From contig CAMEAW010000057.1 of NCBI GenBank assembly GCA_945911685.1, forward strand, positions 1 to 15,492: a stretch of 15,492 nucleotides of DNA, in the 5' to 3' direction. A program made the translations under genes and the position numbers. Below the pieces are notes generated by a model, which did no database searches, was not told the DNA's origin, and saw nothing but the letters and a program-made list of their open reading frames with translations. Origin of the DNA: Bordetella parapertussis. GTDB taxonomy: Bacteria > Pseudomonadota > Gammaproteobacteria > Burkholderiales > Burkholderiaceae_B. This document shows, piece by piece, positions 7,376 through 14,627 of the stretch (positions within the stretch are counted from its first letter, which is position 1; the number at the start of each line of letters is the position of its first letter).

Positions 7376-8461
7376 TTAATCGAACTTTAACTGATCTTGA
7401 GGGCCTGCAAGGGCTTGCATGCGCTTGACATAAGCCTTGCGCTGGTCGGCGGAAGGTGTCGCCTCTGCTTTCAGATAAAAATCCCAAAACCCTGTCGTGA
7501 GCGCACTGATTCGCACCCAGGTTTTGGGATTATTTTGTTCAGGCAGAGAGACATCACGACTAAAGTGCTCTGCGTCGATAGGCTCGCCAGCAAAGGTCAT
7601 ATGATCGGCCCCGGCAACCAAGAGCTCTTGCCGCTTGCCCTTTGGCAAATGGTCGTACACCCACTGGCGCTGACTTAAGGGCACCCCTAAGCGAACCGAA
7701 TCGGCAGCCTGCTTGAAGGTGACATAACCATCGAGATCGCCCGTGACACAAAAGAAGGGGATTTTTACCTGCCCCATCGCAGCCGCACGCTCTTGCGACA
7801 TCGCACTCGGCGATAACGCAATGGCCGCATCGATACGCGGATCAAGCGGGCCCTTTCCACCTTGGCCCTGCCCCGCGATTGATTGCACCGTCAGGGCGCC
7901 ATACGAGTGACCCGCGATGCCAATGCGAGGGCGGCCACCCTTGCCGCCAACTGAAGTCTCGAGGTAGGGCGCTAACGCGGGCAAGCTCAGCAAATAATCC
8001 AGAGCAGCGCTGCAATCTTTAACTCGCAGTGCGTACTGCGGCGAAGCGATCGCCTCGGCGATTGTCATTTTTAAGGTCTTGTTCTTGCTGGTTTGCCAGA
8101 TGCCGTCATCCGTAACGGGGTGTGCCAGCGTGGCAACGACATAACCGGCCGTGCGCCACGCTTCACACCAGTCGGCACCATTTGAAACCCCACTGCCCAG
8201 CCCTGGAGAGTACAAAATCAAAGCTGTGAATTTTGCTTGGACGGGTAGCCGAATCTTGAGTTTGATTTTACGTTTGGTTTTTAGGTCTACGACCAGCTCA
8301 GTGTCGAGGTCGGGCACGCGCACGTTTTCGGGCTGGGTCAGGAGAGAGTTTGCAGGTTGGGTTGCAGAGGCACTTACCCTGAATATAAGGGCGGATGCCC
8401 CGCATGCAGCGATCAATCGCCTGCGGAGGGCCCAGAAAGGCTTATCTATGAAATCTGTCAT
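7376..8461 (-). CDS. Exported alpha/beta hydrolase, dienelactone hydrolase / PAF-acetylhydrolase-like
   Basis: A secreted serine hydrolase with an alpha/beta fold, resembling the predicted dienelactone hydrolase group and platelet-activating-factor acetylhydrolase-like lipases. From ATG 8461 the protein has 361 residues. The N-terminus ALRRRLIAACGASALIFRVS gives a basic region with a run of arginines, a hydrophobic core and a likely cleavage at ASA-TQ (residue 33), so export to the periplasm is expected, possibly via Tat. LYSPGLGSG (83-91) fits the oxyanion loop. GHSYG (184-188) carries nucleophile S186. D242 or D244 in TGDLDG is the acid candidate, and H287 in GADHM the base. An in-frame ATG at 8497 would add 12 residues but has no ribosome site and abuts an AT-rich inverted repeat, so 8461 is preferred. 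The ester substrate is unknown. It diverges from the MBOAT gene. Confidence 0.82.
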   Translation of the reverse strand: MTDFIDKPFWALRRRLIAACGASALIFRVSASATQPANSLLTQPENVRVPDLDTELVVDLKTKRKIKLKIRLPVQAKFTALILYSPGLGSGVSNGADWCEAWRTAGYVVATLAHPVTDDGIWQTSKNKTLKMTIAEAIASPQYALRVKDCSAALDYLLSLPALAPYLETSVGGKGGRPRIGIAGHSYGALTVQSIAGQGQGGKGPLDPRIDAAIALSPSAMSQERAAAMGQVKIPFFCVTGDLDGYVTFKQAADSVRLGVPLSQRQWVYDHLPKGKRQELLVAGADHMTFAGEPIDAEHFSRDVSLPEQNNPKTWVRISALTTGFWDFYLKAEATPSADQRKAYVKRMQALAGPQDQLKFD

Positions 8462-8497
8462 ACCGCTCGATGAGATCGCGAAATTGAACAAACACAT

Positions 8498-8515
8498 AGT
8501 AAGTTAATATTTACT
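8498..8515. promoter_or_regulatory. AT-rich inverted repeat in divergent region
   Basis: AGTAA and TTACT flank an 8-base AT-only-but-one centre in the 121-base gap between the hydrolase and MBOAT genes. TTGAAA followed by TATGTG at 16-base spacing reads toward the hydrolase and would fit a start at 8461. The rest of the gap holds a 5-bp hairpin (8522-8538) and a direct repeat TTCAACGCC (8516-8524 and 8599-8607). Operator function is only a guess. Confidence 0.2.
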
Positions 8516-8618
8516 TTCAACGCCCTGTTTCTGAGGGCTCTTTGTCACCTTTTGCCCTGATCTCTCGTACCAGCATGCCTGTTCACCCTCGCCGTAAGTT
8601 CAACGCCGCACCGCTGTC

Positions 8619-10022
8619 ATGAGCTTCGTTTCGCCAGAGTTTGCGCTCATTGCCCTGATTTTCTTCCCCGTGTACTGGTCCCTTAGCCGTCACCGCTCAA
8701 TTCAACTTGGGTTTTTAACGGTATCCGGGTACGCGCTCTACGCAACCTGGTCAGTTCAGTTCGCCTGTATCTTGTTGGTCTTCAGCACTTATATCTGGCT
8801 GGCGGGTCACTGGGTGCAATCCTGTAAAACCAACCCTGGTCGCAAGCTCTGGTTCGCGATCAGCATACTGGTGAGCCTGGTATTGCTGCTCACCAGTAAA
8901 TATTACGAATTTGTACGTCAGATGCTGGGGGCCCTGATGCCCAACATAGGACTACAGGCATTGCTACCCGTCATTGATATCGTAGCCCCCGCGGGGATTT
9001 CGTTTTTCACCTTTCAGGCAGTGACTTATCTGGTCTGGCAATACGAAAGCAAACCGCCACGCACCTCCTTCGTTCATCTTCTTTTATTTCTATCTTTTTG
9101 GCCGACATTGTTTGCAGGGCCGATCATGCGTGCACGTGAATTTTTTGCACAACTTGACAGCCCAGACATCGGCCTACCCTGCCAAACGCAGAAGGCGATT
9201 TACTACATCTTGCTGGGGCTATTTCAAAAAATGGTCTTTGCCTCGTGGCTTGCGAGTACCTTCGTCGATGAAGCGTTTAAGTATCCAGACGCTCAAACAT
9301 TTGTGACGTCACTTGCTGCCATCGTGGGCTATTCATTACAGATTTTTTTAGACTTTGCCGGTTACACCCTGATCGTGACCGGGCTAGCATTGCTATTGGG
9401 ATTTAGTCTTCCCCTCAATTTCAAGCAACCTTACTTAGCCATCAATCTGCAAGAATTTTGGCGGCACTGGCACATGTCGCTCTCGAGCTTTATCCGTGAT
9501 TACATCTACATTCCCTTGGGTGGCAATCGTAAGGGTCTCTCGCGCACGCAGTTCAATATCTTGGTAGCGATGGTGATCAGCGGCCTTTGGCACGGCGCAA
9601 ATTCTACCTTTATTATTTGGGGCACGTTACACGGGCTCGGCGTTGTGTTCGTCAACCTTTACGACAAAGCGCTGGGTAAAGATCACGCAATGCAGGTTGC
9701 CGTCGCACGATTCTTCACGCTGTCTTACGTTGCCTTGGCTTGGGTATTTTTTAGAGCCGACAGTAATGAAGCGGCCTTGCAATTACTTACGGCGTTGGGC
9801 AATGGCTTAGGCACGCCTGAACTTCAACACGCACTACTCGCGGTTTTCATTGTTATCTTCTTTTACTTAAGCGCGCGGGCTCAACGCATCGAACAAGCCT
9901 GTGTGCAGCAACTCACTGCGCTCCATTGGATTTCAATGACATTTTTAGTGAGCGTACTGGCCTTTATTACAATTTTGTTAGGTCCGAGCGGCGTACCCAG
10001 CTTTATTTATTATCGTTTTTAA
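8619..10022 (+). CDS. MBOAT-family O-acyltransferase (AlgI/PatA-like)
   Basis: A polytopic membrane-bound O-acyltransferase that moves acetyl or another acyl group across the inner membrane for attachment to a periplasmic polymer. The 467-residue protein has about ten or more hydrophobic segments. It begins MSFVSPEF, the normal AlgI-like N-terminus, supporting the ATG at 8619 although no clear ribosome site precedes it. Key blocks are APAGISFFTFQAVTY (123-137), SFWPTLFAGPIMR (159-171), DFAGYT (245-250), FWRHWHMSLSSFIRDYIYI (280-298) with PLGGNRKG, and LWHGAN (323-328) holding the invariant histidine H325. It is followed after 1 base by a DUF459-type SGNH protein and then a second SGNH esterase, an order matching patA-patB-ape1 peptidoglycan O-acetylation clusters. 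Acetylation of an exopolysaccharide (AlgI-type) is the main alternative. Confidence 0.93.
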   Translation: MSFVSPEFALIALIFFPVYWSLSRHRSIQLGFLTVSGYALYATWSVQFACILLVFSTYIWLAGHWVQSCKTNPGRKLWFAISILVSLVLLLTSKYYEFVRQMLGALMPNIGLQALLPVIDIVAPAGISFFTFQAVTYLVWQYESKPPRTSFVHLLLFLSFWPTLFAGPIMRAREFFAQLDSPDIGLPCQTQKAIYYILLGLFQKMVFASWLASTFVDEAFKYPDAQTFVTSLAAIVGYSLQIFLDFAGYTLIVTGLALLLGFSLPLNFKQPYLAINLQEFWRHWHMSLSSFIRDYIYIPLGGNRKGLSRTQFNILVAMVISGLWHGANSTFIIWGTLHGLGVVFVNLYDKALGKDHAMQVAVARFFTLSYVALAWVFFRADSNEAALQLLTALGNGLGTPELQHALLAVFIVIFFYLSARAQRIEQACVQQLTALHWISMTFLVSVLAFITILLGPSGVPSFIYYRF

Positions 10023-10023
10023 T

Positions 10024-11274
10024 ATGCGTAAACAACAGCGCCCGATTTATCTTTTTTTGCTCGCGGTAGTGTTACTCAACACGCTTTTATGGCTTGATTC
10101 TTTCGATCGATACCTTAGTTCGCGTTATCACATCACCCTCAGCGCCACCCTCCCAGAGGGCGCTTTTTTCGTGTCGCATCAAACGCAGGCGCACATCGCC
10201 AATGCTCAACAGTTCATCAAGACTAAGCTGACTCAGTTTCAAGGCTCAGAACAACATACCAGTAGCTTGGATTTACCAAAAATCTCCGCAAAAGTGAACG
10301 CAGTATTAGCGGCTGCCACTCCAAAAACAGAAATTGCTCACGCCCCCCCTGAAACAGCATCCGCTATTCCTGCACCTGTTGTATCTGCACCTGTTGTATC
10401 TGCGCCGGTTGCTACGCCTATTGATCCTGTACCTCTTGCACCTGTTCCTCTTGCACCTGTTCCTCTTGCACCTGTTCCTGTTGCACCTGTTCCTGTTGCA
10501 CCTGTTCCTGTTGCGCCTGTTCCTGTTGCGCCTGTTCCGCCAAAAAGTTCTACAGCCCCCTTGGCAGCGGTCTCGAGTGTGACAACCTCAACGAGCAAAG
10601 AGACTGCACCCAACTCTTCCGTTGCACCCCCCATGCTTCCCAGGGTGCTGTTTGCGGGTGATTCGATGATGCAGGGCGTGGCGCCCTTGGTCATCAACCA
10701 GTTACGTAAAGAAAACCCCAAAGGTGTCTTCGTCGACTTAAGCGCACAAAGCACTGGTCTGACCGTGCGTCGCTATTTTGACTGGCCTACAAAAATTAAA
10801 GACGAAACACTCAATCGTGGCTTCGAATTGGTCGCAATTTTTTTAGGGCCCAATGACCCTTGGGACATTTATGAAGGCACCAAACGCTTTGCCTTTGGTA
10901 CACCCGAGTGGGAAGACAAATACCGTGACCGTGTCATCGAAGTGATGCAATTTGCGCAAGATAAAAAAGTACATGTGATTTGGATTGGCTTGCCAAATAT
11001 GAAGGAAGATCGCGTGAAACGCGGGGCAGTCGTACAAAACAAAATCTTCAAAGAGCAGGCCAGTCTTTTTAATTTTGATTATCTTTCAACAGAAGATTTT
11101 TTAGGTGGTCTTGACGAACCTTTTAAAAAATTTATGGATGAACCTGGCAAGGGGCAAATCATGCTTCGTGCAGACGACGGCATCCATTTCACCCAAGCTG
11201 GTTTACGCTTAATTAGTACACGTTTATATGAGTTAATTAAGAAGCAAGCCAAGCCGTTGGCGACCTCGCCTTAA
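10024..11274 (+). CDS. Membrane-anchored DUF459-type SGNH/GDSL protein with proline-rich repeat linker (PatB-like)
   Basis: A predicted periplasmic SGNH-fold acyltransferase or esterase on a single N-terminal anchor (hydrophobic residues 8-26). After about 70 residues there is a long Ala/Pro/Val linker (roughly 115-172) built from seven copies of a 5-residue unit, then the catalytic domain (about 207-410). Block I is AGDSMMQG (211-218, S214), block III is FLGPNDP (273-279, N277) and the C-terminal block is DDGIHF (D385, H388), so the Ser-Asp-His triad is complete. The start is 1 base after the MBOAT stop with no purine-rich ribosome site, pointing to coupled translation. In PatA/PatB systems the MBOAT protein hands acetyl groups to the SGNH partner, and the long linker would let the catalytic domain reach the cell-wall polymer. 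PatB-like transferase activity is inferred; a simple esterase is possible. Confidence 0.87.
   Translation: MRKQQRPIYLFLLAVVLLNTLLWLDSFDRYLSSRYHITLSATLPEGAFFVSHQTQAHIANAQQFIKTKLTQFQGSEQHTSSLDLPKISAKVNAVLAAATPKTEIAHAPPETASAIPAPVVSAPVVSAPVATPIDPVPLAPVPLAPVPLAPVPVAPVPVAPVPVAPVPVAPVPPKSSTAPLAAVSSVTTSTSKETAPNSSVAPPMLPRVLFAGDSMMQGVAPLVINQLRKENPKGVFVDLSAQSTGLTVRRYFDWPTKIKDETLNRGFELVAIFLGPNDPWDIYEGTKRFAFGTPEWEDKYRDRVIEVMQFAQDKKVHVIWIGLPNMKEDRVKRGAVVQNKIFKEQASLFNFDYLSTEDFLGGLDEPFKKFMDEPGKGQIMLRADDGIHFTQAGLRLISTRLYELIKKQAKPLATSP
10432..10536 (+). repeat. In-frame tandem repeat, 7 x 15 nt
   Basis: Seven contiguous 15-base units run head to tail. The first three read CCTCTTGCACCTGTT, the next two CCTGTTGCACCTGTT and the last two CCTGTTGCGCCTGTT, encoding PLAPV x3 then PVAPV x4. 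Copies are identical within each sub-type, indicating recent slippage-type expansion. Two looser 15-base units (CCTGTTGTATCTGCA, 10375-10404) precede them. The unit is a multiple of three, so copy-number change lengthens or shortens the linker without a frameshift. Confidence 0.95.
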
Positions 11275-11301
11275 AAGACCGCGCGTAAAGCGAAAACATT
11301 T

Positions 11302-12735
11302 ATGCAGAAGACGTACTCAAGCGGTTGCAGAAAGCCACGCACTTATTTAATCGCCACGTGTTTGAGCGTGCTTTTAATGAGTATTGCAACCAAGCTGCCC
11401 GCGCAAAATCTCACCTTTCAAGCGGGGCCGGTCGCCCCAGACCTGCAGTGCCTAACTAGCAAACCCGCACCGCGCCCCGCCGCAAATCCGACGCCACTCG
11501 AAGAGCTGTACGAAATCCCCGAAGAGGATCTCTTACTTGAACTTATTAAATCTCTACCCCACTCGCCCACACTGCCCGAGGGCTCACGTGGTGTTTTTGC
11601 AAAGCTACCTCAATCGCGTCCGCTACATATTGGACTTTGGGGTGATAGCCATGCCGCAGCCAACTTTTTTGCCGAAGAGTTGATTCAATCGGTCAGCCTA
11701 CCAAAAGAAAAGGTTCTGCCGCTTTTTATCCCACCAACGCTCGCGCGCGGTGGGGTGCGCTTACCACTTCGCAAGCAATGTCAAGGGCAAGGCTGGAAAT
11801 ACGATCTCGCCTATGTCGGTAGCCAAGAAGGCGTAAAGTTTTCACGCGGGATGGCGCGCCTCAACACGGCCGTCATCCACAGCTACCAATGGGTCGACTT
11901 CAGAACACAAGGGCAACAACCTAATCTACGCGGGCTCGATATTCTTTATGCAGCTAGCGCAACCCCGACCACCCTCGGTATCACGATTGATCAGTTACCT
12001 GAGCAATTGGTTGATCTTAAACTCAATGAAAGAGGCGTTCTGAAAATTCAAGCTGAAGGAGGATTGATGTCAACCCTGAAATTACGGCTAGTAAAAGGTT
12101 CGCTCAGTCTTGAGGGCTTTGTGCCTGCTTACGCTGCACAAGCACGTTTGTATTTTGACACCCTTGCGATCCCGGGGGCCACGGCGCGCAGCTGGAAACT
12201 TATTGACCCTGAATACTTTAAGGCGCTCGGCAATCAAACGCCCTACGACGTAGTGTTGCTTCAATACGGCACGAACGAAGGCAATCAAAAACCCTTTGAT
12301 CCCGTGACTTACGAAAATGATTTGAATGCCAGCCTACAAAATTTACGACGCATTTACCCCGATGCTGTCTGCGTGTTACTTGGCCCAACGGATCGCGGCA
12401 CACTGATTGCCCGGTCTAAAAATTCAAGACCACGCGTCAATACTCAAAAAGATCCATCGCAGGGTACACACACTCCTGCACTGACAAAAGAGCTACTTGT
12501 TTACGCACGCATTCATGAGCAAATCAGCCATATTCAACAAATTGTTGCCACACAGCATCGTTGCAGTTTTTGGGACTGGCAGCGAGCGATGGGCGGACCA
12601 GGCGGCTCGTACGCCTGGCTTAAACAAAGTCCGCCACTGATGGCACGCGATTTAATACACCTCACCGTCGCGGGGTATCAGGCAAGCGCGCGACTGTTTA
12701 GCCAAGAGATGCAGTTTGAAGAAGCGTTCAAGTAA
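11302..12735 (+). CDS. Secreted SGNH/GDSL esterase with large internal insertion (Ape1-like)
   Basis: A predicted periplasmic SGNH esterase of 477 residues. It has a signal peptide (hydrophobic YLIATCLSVLLMSIA, cleavage probably near LPA-QN, residue 34). Block I is LWGDSHAAAN (112-121, nucleophile S116), block III is QYGTNEGN (321-328, N325), and DLIHLT (450-455) gives D450 and H453. About 180 residues separate blocks I and III. This stretch contains a beta-rich region (about 210-290) and sits where the Ape1 O-acetylpeptidoglycan esterases carry an inserted CBM35-like domain. With the MBOAT and PatB-like genes directly upstream (27-base gap), the best guess is an esterase removing O-acetyl groups from peptidoglycan MurNAc. 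Alternatives are an acyltransferase or an exopolysaccharide deacetylase. A hairpin with a short T-run follows the stop codon, suggesting that this gene ends the operon. Confidence 0.85.
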   Translation: MQKTYSSGCRKPRTYLIATCLSVLLMSIATKLPAQNLTFQAGPVAPDLQCLTSKPAPRPAANPTPLEELYEIPEEDLLLELIKSLPHSPTLPEGSRGVFAKLPQSRPLHIGLWGDSHAAANFFAEELIQSVSLPKEKVLPLFIPPTLARGGVRLPLRKQCQGQGWKYDLAYVGSQEGVKFSRGMARLNTAVIHSYQWVDFRTQGQQPNLRGLDILYAASATPTTLGITIDQLPEQLVDLKLNERGVLKIQAEGGLMSTLKLRLVKGSLSLEGFVPAYAAQARLYFDTLAIPGATARSWKLIDPEYFKALGNQTPYDVVLLQYGTNEGNQKPFDPVTYENDLNASLQNLRRIYPDAVCVLLGPTDRGTLIARSKNSRPRVNTQKDPSQGTHTPALTKELLVYARIHEQISHIQQIVATQHRCSFWDWQRAMGGPGGSYAWLKQSPPLMARDLIHLTVAGYQASARLFSQEMQFEEAFK

Positions 12736-12744
12736 CAGGCTTCA

Positions 12745-12770
12745 ATTCAATCACAGCGATTGAATATTTT
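12745..12770 (+). terminator. Probable Rho-independent terminator of the O-acetylation operon
   Basis: A perfect 7-bp stem ATTCAAT/ATTGAAT with loop CACAGCG begins 10 bases past the Ape1-like stop and is followed by ATTTTC. The stem is AT-rich, so it would be a weak terminator. A second stem, CGTCAC-6-GTGACG (12801-12818), lies in the same convergent gap and may serve the minus-strand cupin gene. Confidence 0.45.
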
Positions 12771-12842
12771 CATTCAAAACCAACGAATTGCTCAGTTGAA
12801 CGTCACTGTACTGTGACGATCCAACAAAATGCATCTGTCGAT

Positions 12843-13214
12843 TCAAGGCAGTTGAATTGTTTTGAAATCACCCGGCAATATCAACTCAAGCGTTTCAAAA
12901 TCGTCAGAGTGTTCAATTTCACGATGGCGGATGCCAGGGGCCTGATGCACACACGTACCCGCCTCGAGCTTGTGGGTGCCGTGACCTTCGTATTCAAAGA
13001 TTGCCCAGCCCTTTAAAACAAACACAAACTGAAATTCAACTTCATGGCAGTGCCAGTCACCGTGCGCGTTGCTACCTTTACTGGCCTTTATCACATGAGC
13101 GACCACCTTTTTATCGGTCGAGTCATAAATACCTAAATCGCGATAATCAAAATACTCGCGCAAACCGTCGTGCGAAAAGGGCTTGTCTTTTGCGTGTTGA
13201 ATACTAAATCTCAT
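12843..13214 (-). CDS. Small single-domain cupin protein
   Basis: A 123-residue cupin beta-barrel, length typical of stand-alone cupins. Cupin motif 1 is GDWHCHEVEFQFVFVLKG (52-69), with H55 and H57 as metal ligands. The position normally held by Glu is Gln62. Motif 2 is GTCVHQAPGIRH (86-97), giving the third histidine H97. H51 is also near the site. Such proteins act as metal-dependent dioxygenases, isomerases or small-molecule sensors; the sequence does not say which. The ATG at 13214 is well supported by GGAG (13222-13225) seven bases upstream. It follows the rubredoxin-fusion gene on the same strand after 90 bases, so it may be the last gene of that unit or have its own promoter. Confidence 0.85.
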   Translation of the reverse strand: MRFSIQHAKDKPFSHDGLREYFDYRDLGIYDSTDKKVVAHVIKASKGSNAHGDWHCHEVEFQFVFVLKGWAIFEYEGHGTHKLEAGTCVHQAPGIRHREIEHSDDFETLELILPGDFKTIQLP

Positions 13215-13304
13215 TAGAGGTCTCCGTTTATTTTATTGAACACCTTACGATACTCAATTTGAACGCTTTCGCAAAGCCGTATTTTTAATAGCTTAAGCGC
13301 GGCC

Positions 13305-14627
13305 TCAGCCAAGTTCAAGCGTACAACAATCAACGCCGTCTACTTGTTGAGTCATTTTGAGCTGTTTTGCCGTGTCTGACACCACGCACCACCTGCCATG
13401 AGAAACCGGGAGTCCATGCAGCACGACTGGCAAAGAATGTGTTTTTAAACGTATCACTGGGGCGCTGTGCAAATAGGGGGCATCGACATGACCGGCGATT
13501 GCGCTGGCAATGGCATGCGCCTGTTTTGAGATTGGTTCGATGAAACGACAAGGCATCCCATGAATGCTGACACAGTCCCCAAGAGCGTACACATCTTTTG
13601 CACTCGTCTGCAGCGTCCAAGGGTCAACAACAATGCCTCGGTGAATATTCAGTTTTGCGCCGACCGCCAAACGGGTATCGGTCACCAGCCCTGTCGCAAC
13701 GACCACTTCGTCGCACTCGATTGCCGCAGCACCAACAAGCGCGACAGACCTCATGCCCTCTTCGAGTTGGGTCACCCCCGCCACTTGCGTTGCACCCATA
13801 AACTTCACACCTGCACCTTCTAGTGCTGCACGCAGACGCTCTGAAGCCTGTTCGGGCAACAACGCGGCCAAGGGTGCTTTTTGCACGTCAAGCAAGGTCA
13901 CGTGATGCCCAGCAGTTACAAAATCATCTGCCAGTTCGCATCCCACCATCCCTGCCCCGATGATGACAATACGCTTTGGCGTATCACCTAGCTGACGCTT
14001 GAGTCTGACCCATGCGTCCAGATTATTAATTCTCCAACACAAGTGTGCCGGTAACCCTTCAGGCAGCGCGGGTTGCGCGCCTTGCGCCAAAATGAGTGAG
14101 GTGTATTGCAGATTACCGCGGGTGGTGCGCAACTGATGTAATGCCGGTGATAGCCCTACTGCAAAGGTCTCGGCTATGAGCCGCACACCAAGGCGTTCAG
14201 CACTCGCCACACCCGTTTCACGTACCAGCGATTCGCGACTGGAATGACGGCGCAGCGCAATCGAGAGTTCAGGCTTGAGATAGCGATCGCCTTCGCAGGC
14301 CGTGACCAGGGTAATCGGTACTGTCGCGTCTTGAGCACGCACTGCCTCGACAGCAGCCCAGCCAGCATGACCCGCGCCAACAATCACGATACCGACGCCA
14401 CGCGCGAGCTTAAACGGTGTGCTGCCAGTCAACGGCCGGACACTCACCGCCTCATAGGGCTCGAAGTCGGCTTTCACGACTCCGCACAAGGGGCACACCC
14501 AGTCGTCCGGAATCTCTGCAAATCGTGTACCTGGCGCAATTCCACTGTCAGGATCACCGAGTTGCTCGTCGTAAATCAAACCACAGGCACGACAAATAAA
14601 CTGTTTCCAAGCCTGGTCTTGCATCAT
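13305..14627 (-). CDS. Rubredoxin / NAD(P)H:rubredoxin reductase fusion flavoprotein
   Basis: A 440-residue two-domain electron-transfer protein. Residues about 8-58 are a rubredoxin: [11 protein letters not shown] and WVCPLCG supply the four iron ligands C12, C15, C45 and C48. Residues about 78-440 are a FAD-dependent pyridine-nucleotide oxidoreductase of the rubredoxin/ferredoxin reductase type. Its first dinucleotide-binding motif is VIVGAGHAG (81-89), the second is [10 protein letters not shown] (220-229) for NAD(P)H, and a late FAD motif is VYALGDC (346-352). Electrons would flow from NAD(P)H through FAD to the rubredoxin iron in one chain. In alkane-oxidation and oxygen-detoxification systems these are usually separate genes. 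The ATG overlaps the stop of the preceding flavoprotein gene as ATGA, so the two are translationally coupled and probably partners. A second Met follows directly and could also be the start. Confidence 0.93.
   Translation of the reverse strand: MMQDQAWKQFICRACGLIYDEQLGDPDSGIAPGTRFAEIPDDWVCPLCGVVKADFEPYEAVSVRPLTGSTPFKLARGVGIVIVGAGHAGWAAVEAVRAQDATVPITLVTACEGDRYLKPELSIALRRHSSRESLVRETGVASAERLGVRLIAETFAVGLSPALHQLRTTRGNLQYTSLILAQGAQPALPEGLPAHLCWRINNLDAWVRLKRQLGDTPKRIVIIGAGMVGCELADDFVTAGHHVTLLDVQKAPLAALLPEQASERLRAALEGAGVKFMGATQVAGVTQLEEGMRSVALVGAAAIECDEVVVATGLVTDTRLAVGAKLNIHRGIVVDPWTLQTSAKDVYALGDCVSIHGMPCRFIEPISKQAHAIASAIAGHVDAPYLHSAPVIRLKTHSLPVVLHGLPVSHGRWCVVSDTAKQLKMTQQVDGVDCCTLELG

Noticed and set aside
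10375..10536. Possible CRISPR-like array
   Set aside because: Units are 15 bases, directly contiguous with no spacers, and in frame in a coding region: this is a minisatellite.
10334..10582. Leu-rich plus-strand ORF resembling a membrane peptide
   Set aside because: It is a frame-shifted reading of the same repeat inside the SGNH gene; the Leu richness comes from the repeat codons.
10338..10754. Gly/Thr-rich 138-residue minus-strand ORF across the repeat
   Set aside because: The 15-base repeat is a multiple of three and free of stop codons on both strands, so long antisense frames are expected; it has no ribosome site and overlaps a well-supported gene.
8619..12735. Alginate acetylation (algI-algJ-algF) assignment
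   Set aside because: No other alginate genes are present, and the third protein has an Ape1-like insertion architecture rather than an AlgF or AlgX one; kept only as an alternative.
13230..13257. TTGAGT-16-TAAAAT promoter-like pair upstream of the cupin
   Set aside because: A start point from this -10 would fall on the GGAG ribosome site, leaving almost no leader, so it is probably chance AT-richness.
13265..13290. Hairpin GCTTT-CGC-AAAGC followed by ATTTTTAAT, terminator-like on the plus strand
   Set aside because: No plus-strand gene is there to terminate; both flanking genes run on the minus strand, where the hairpin lacks a T-tract.
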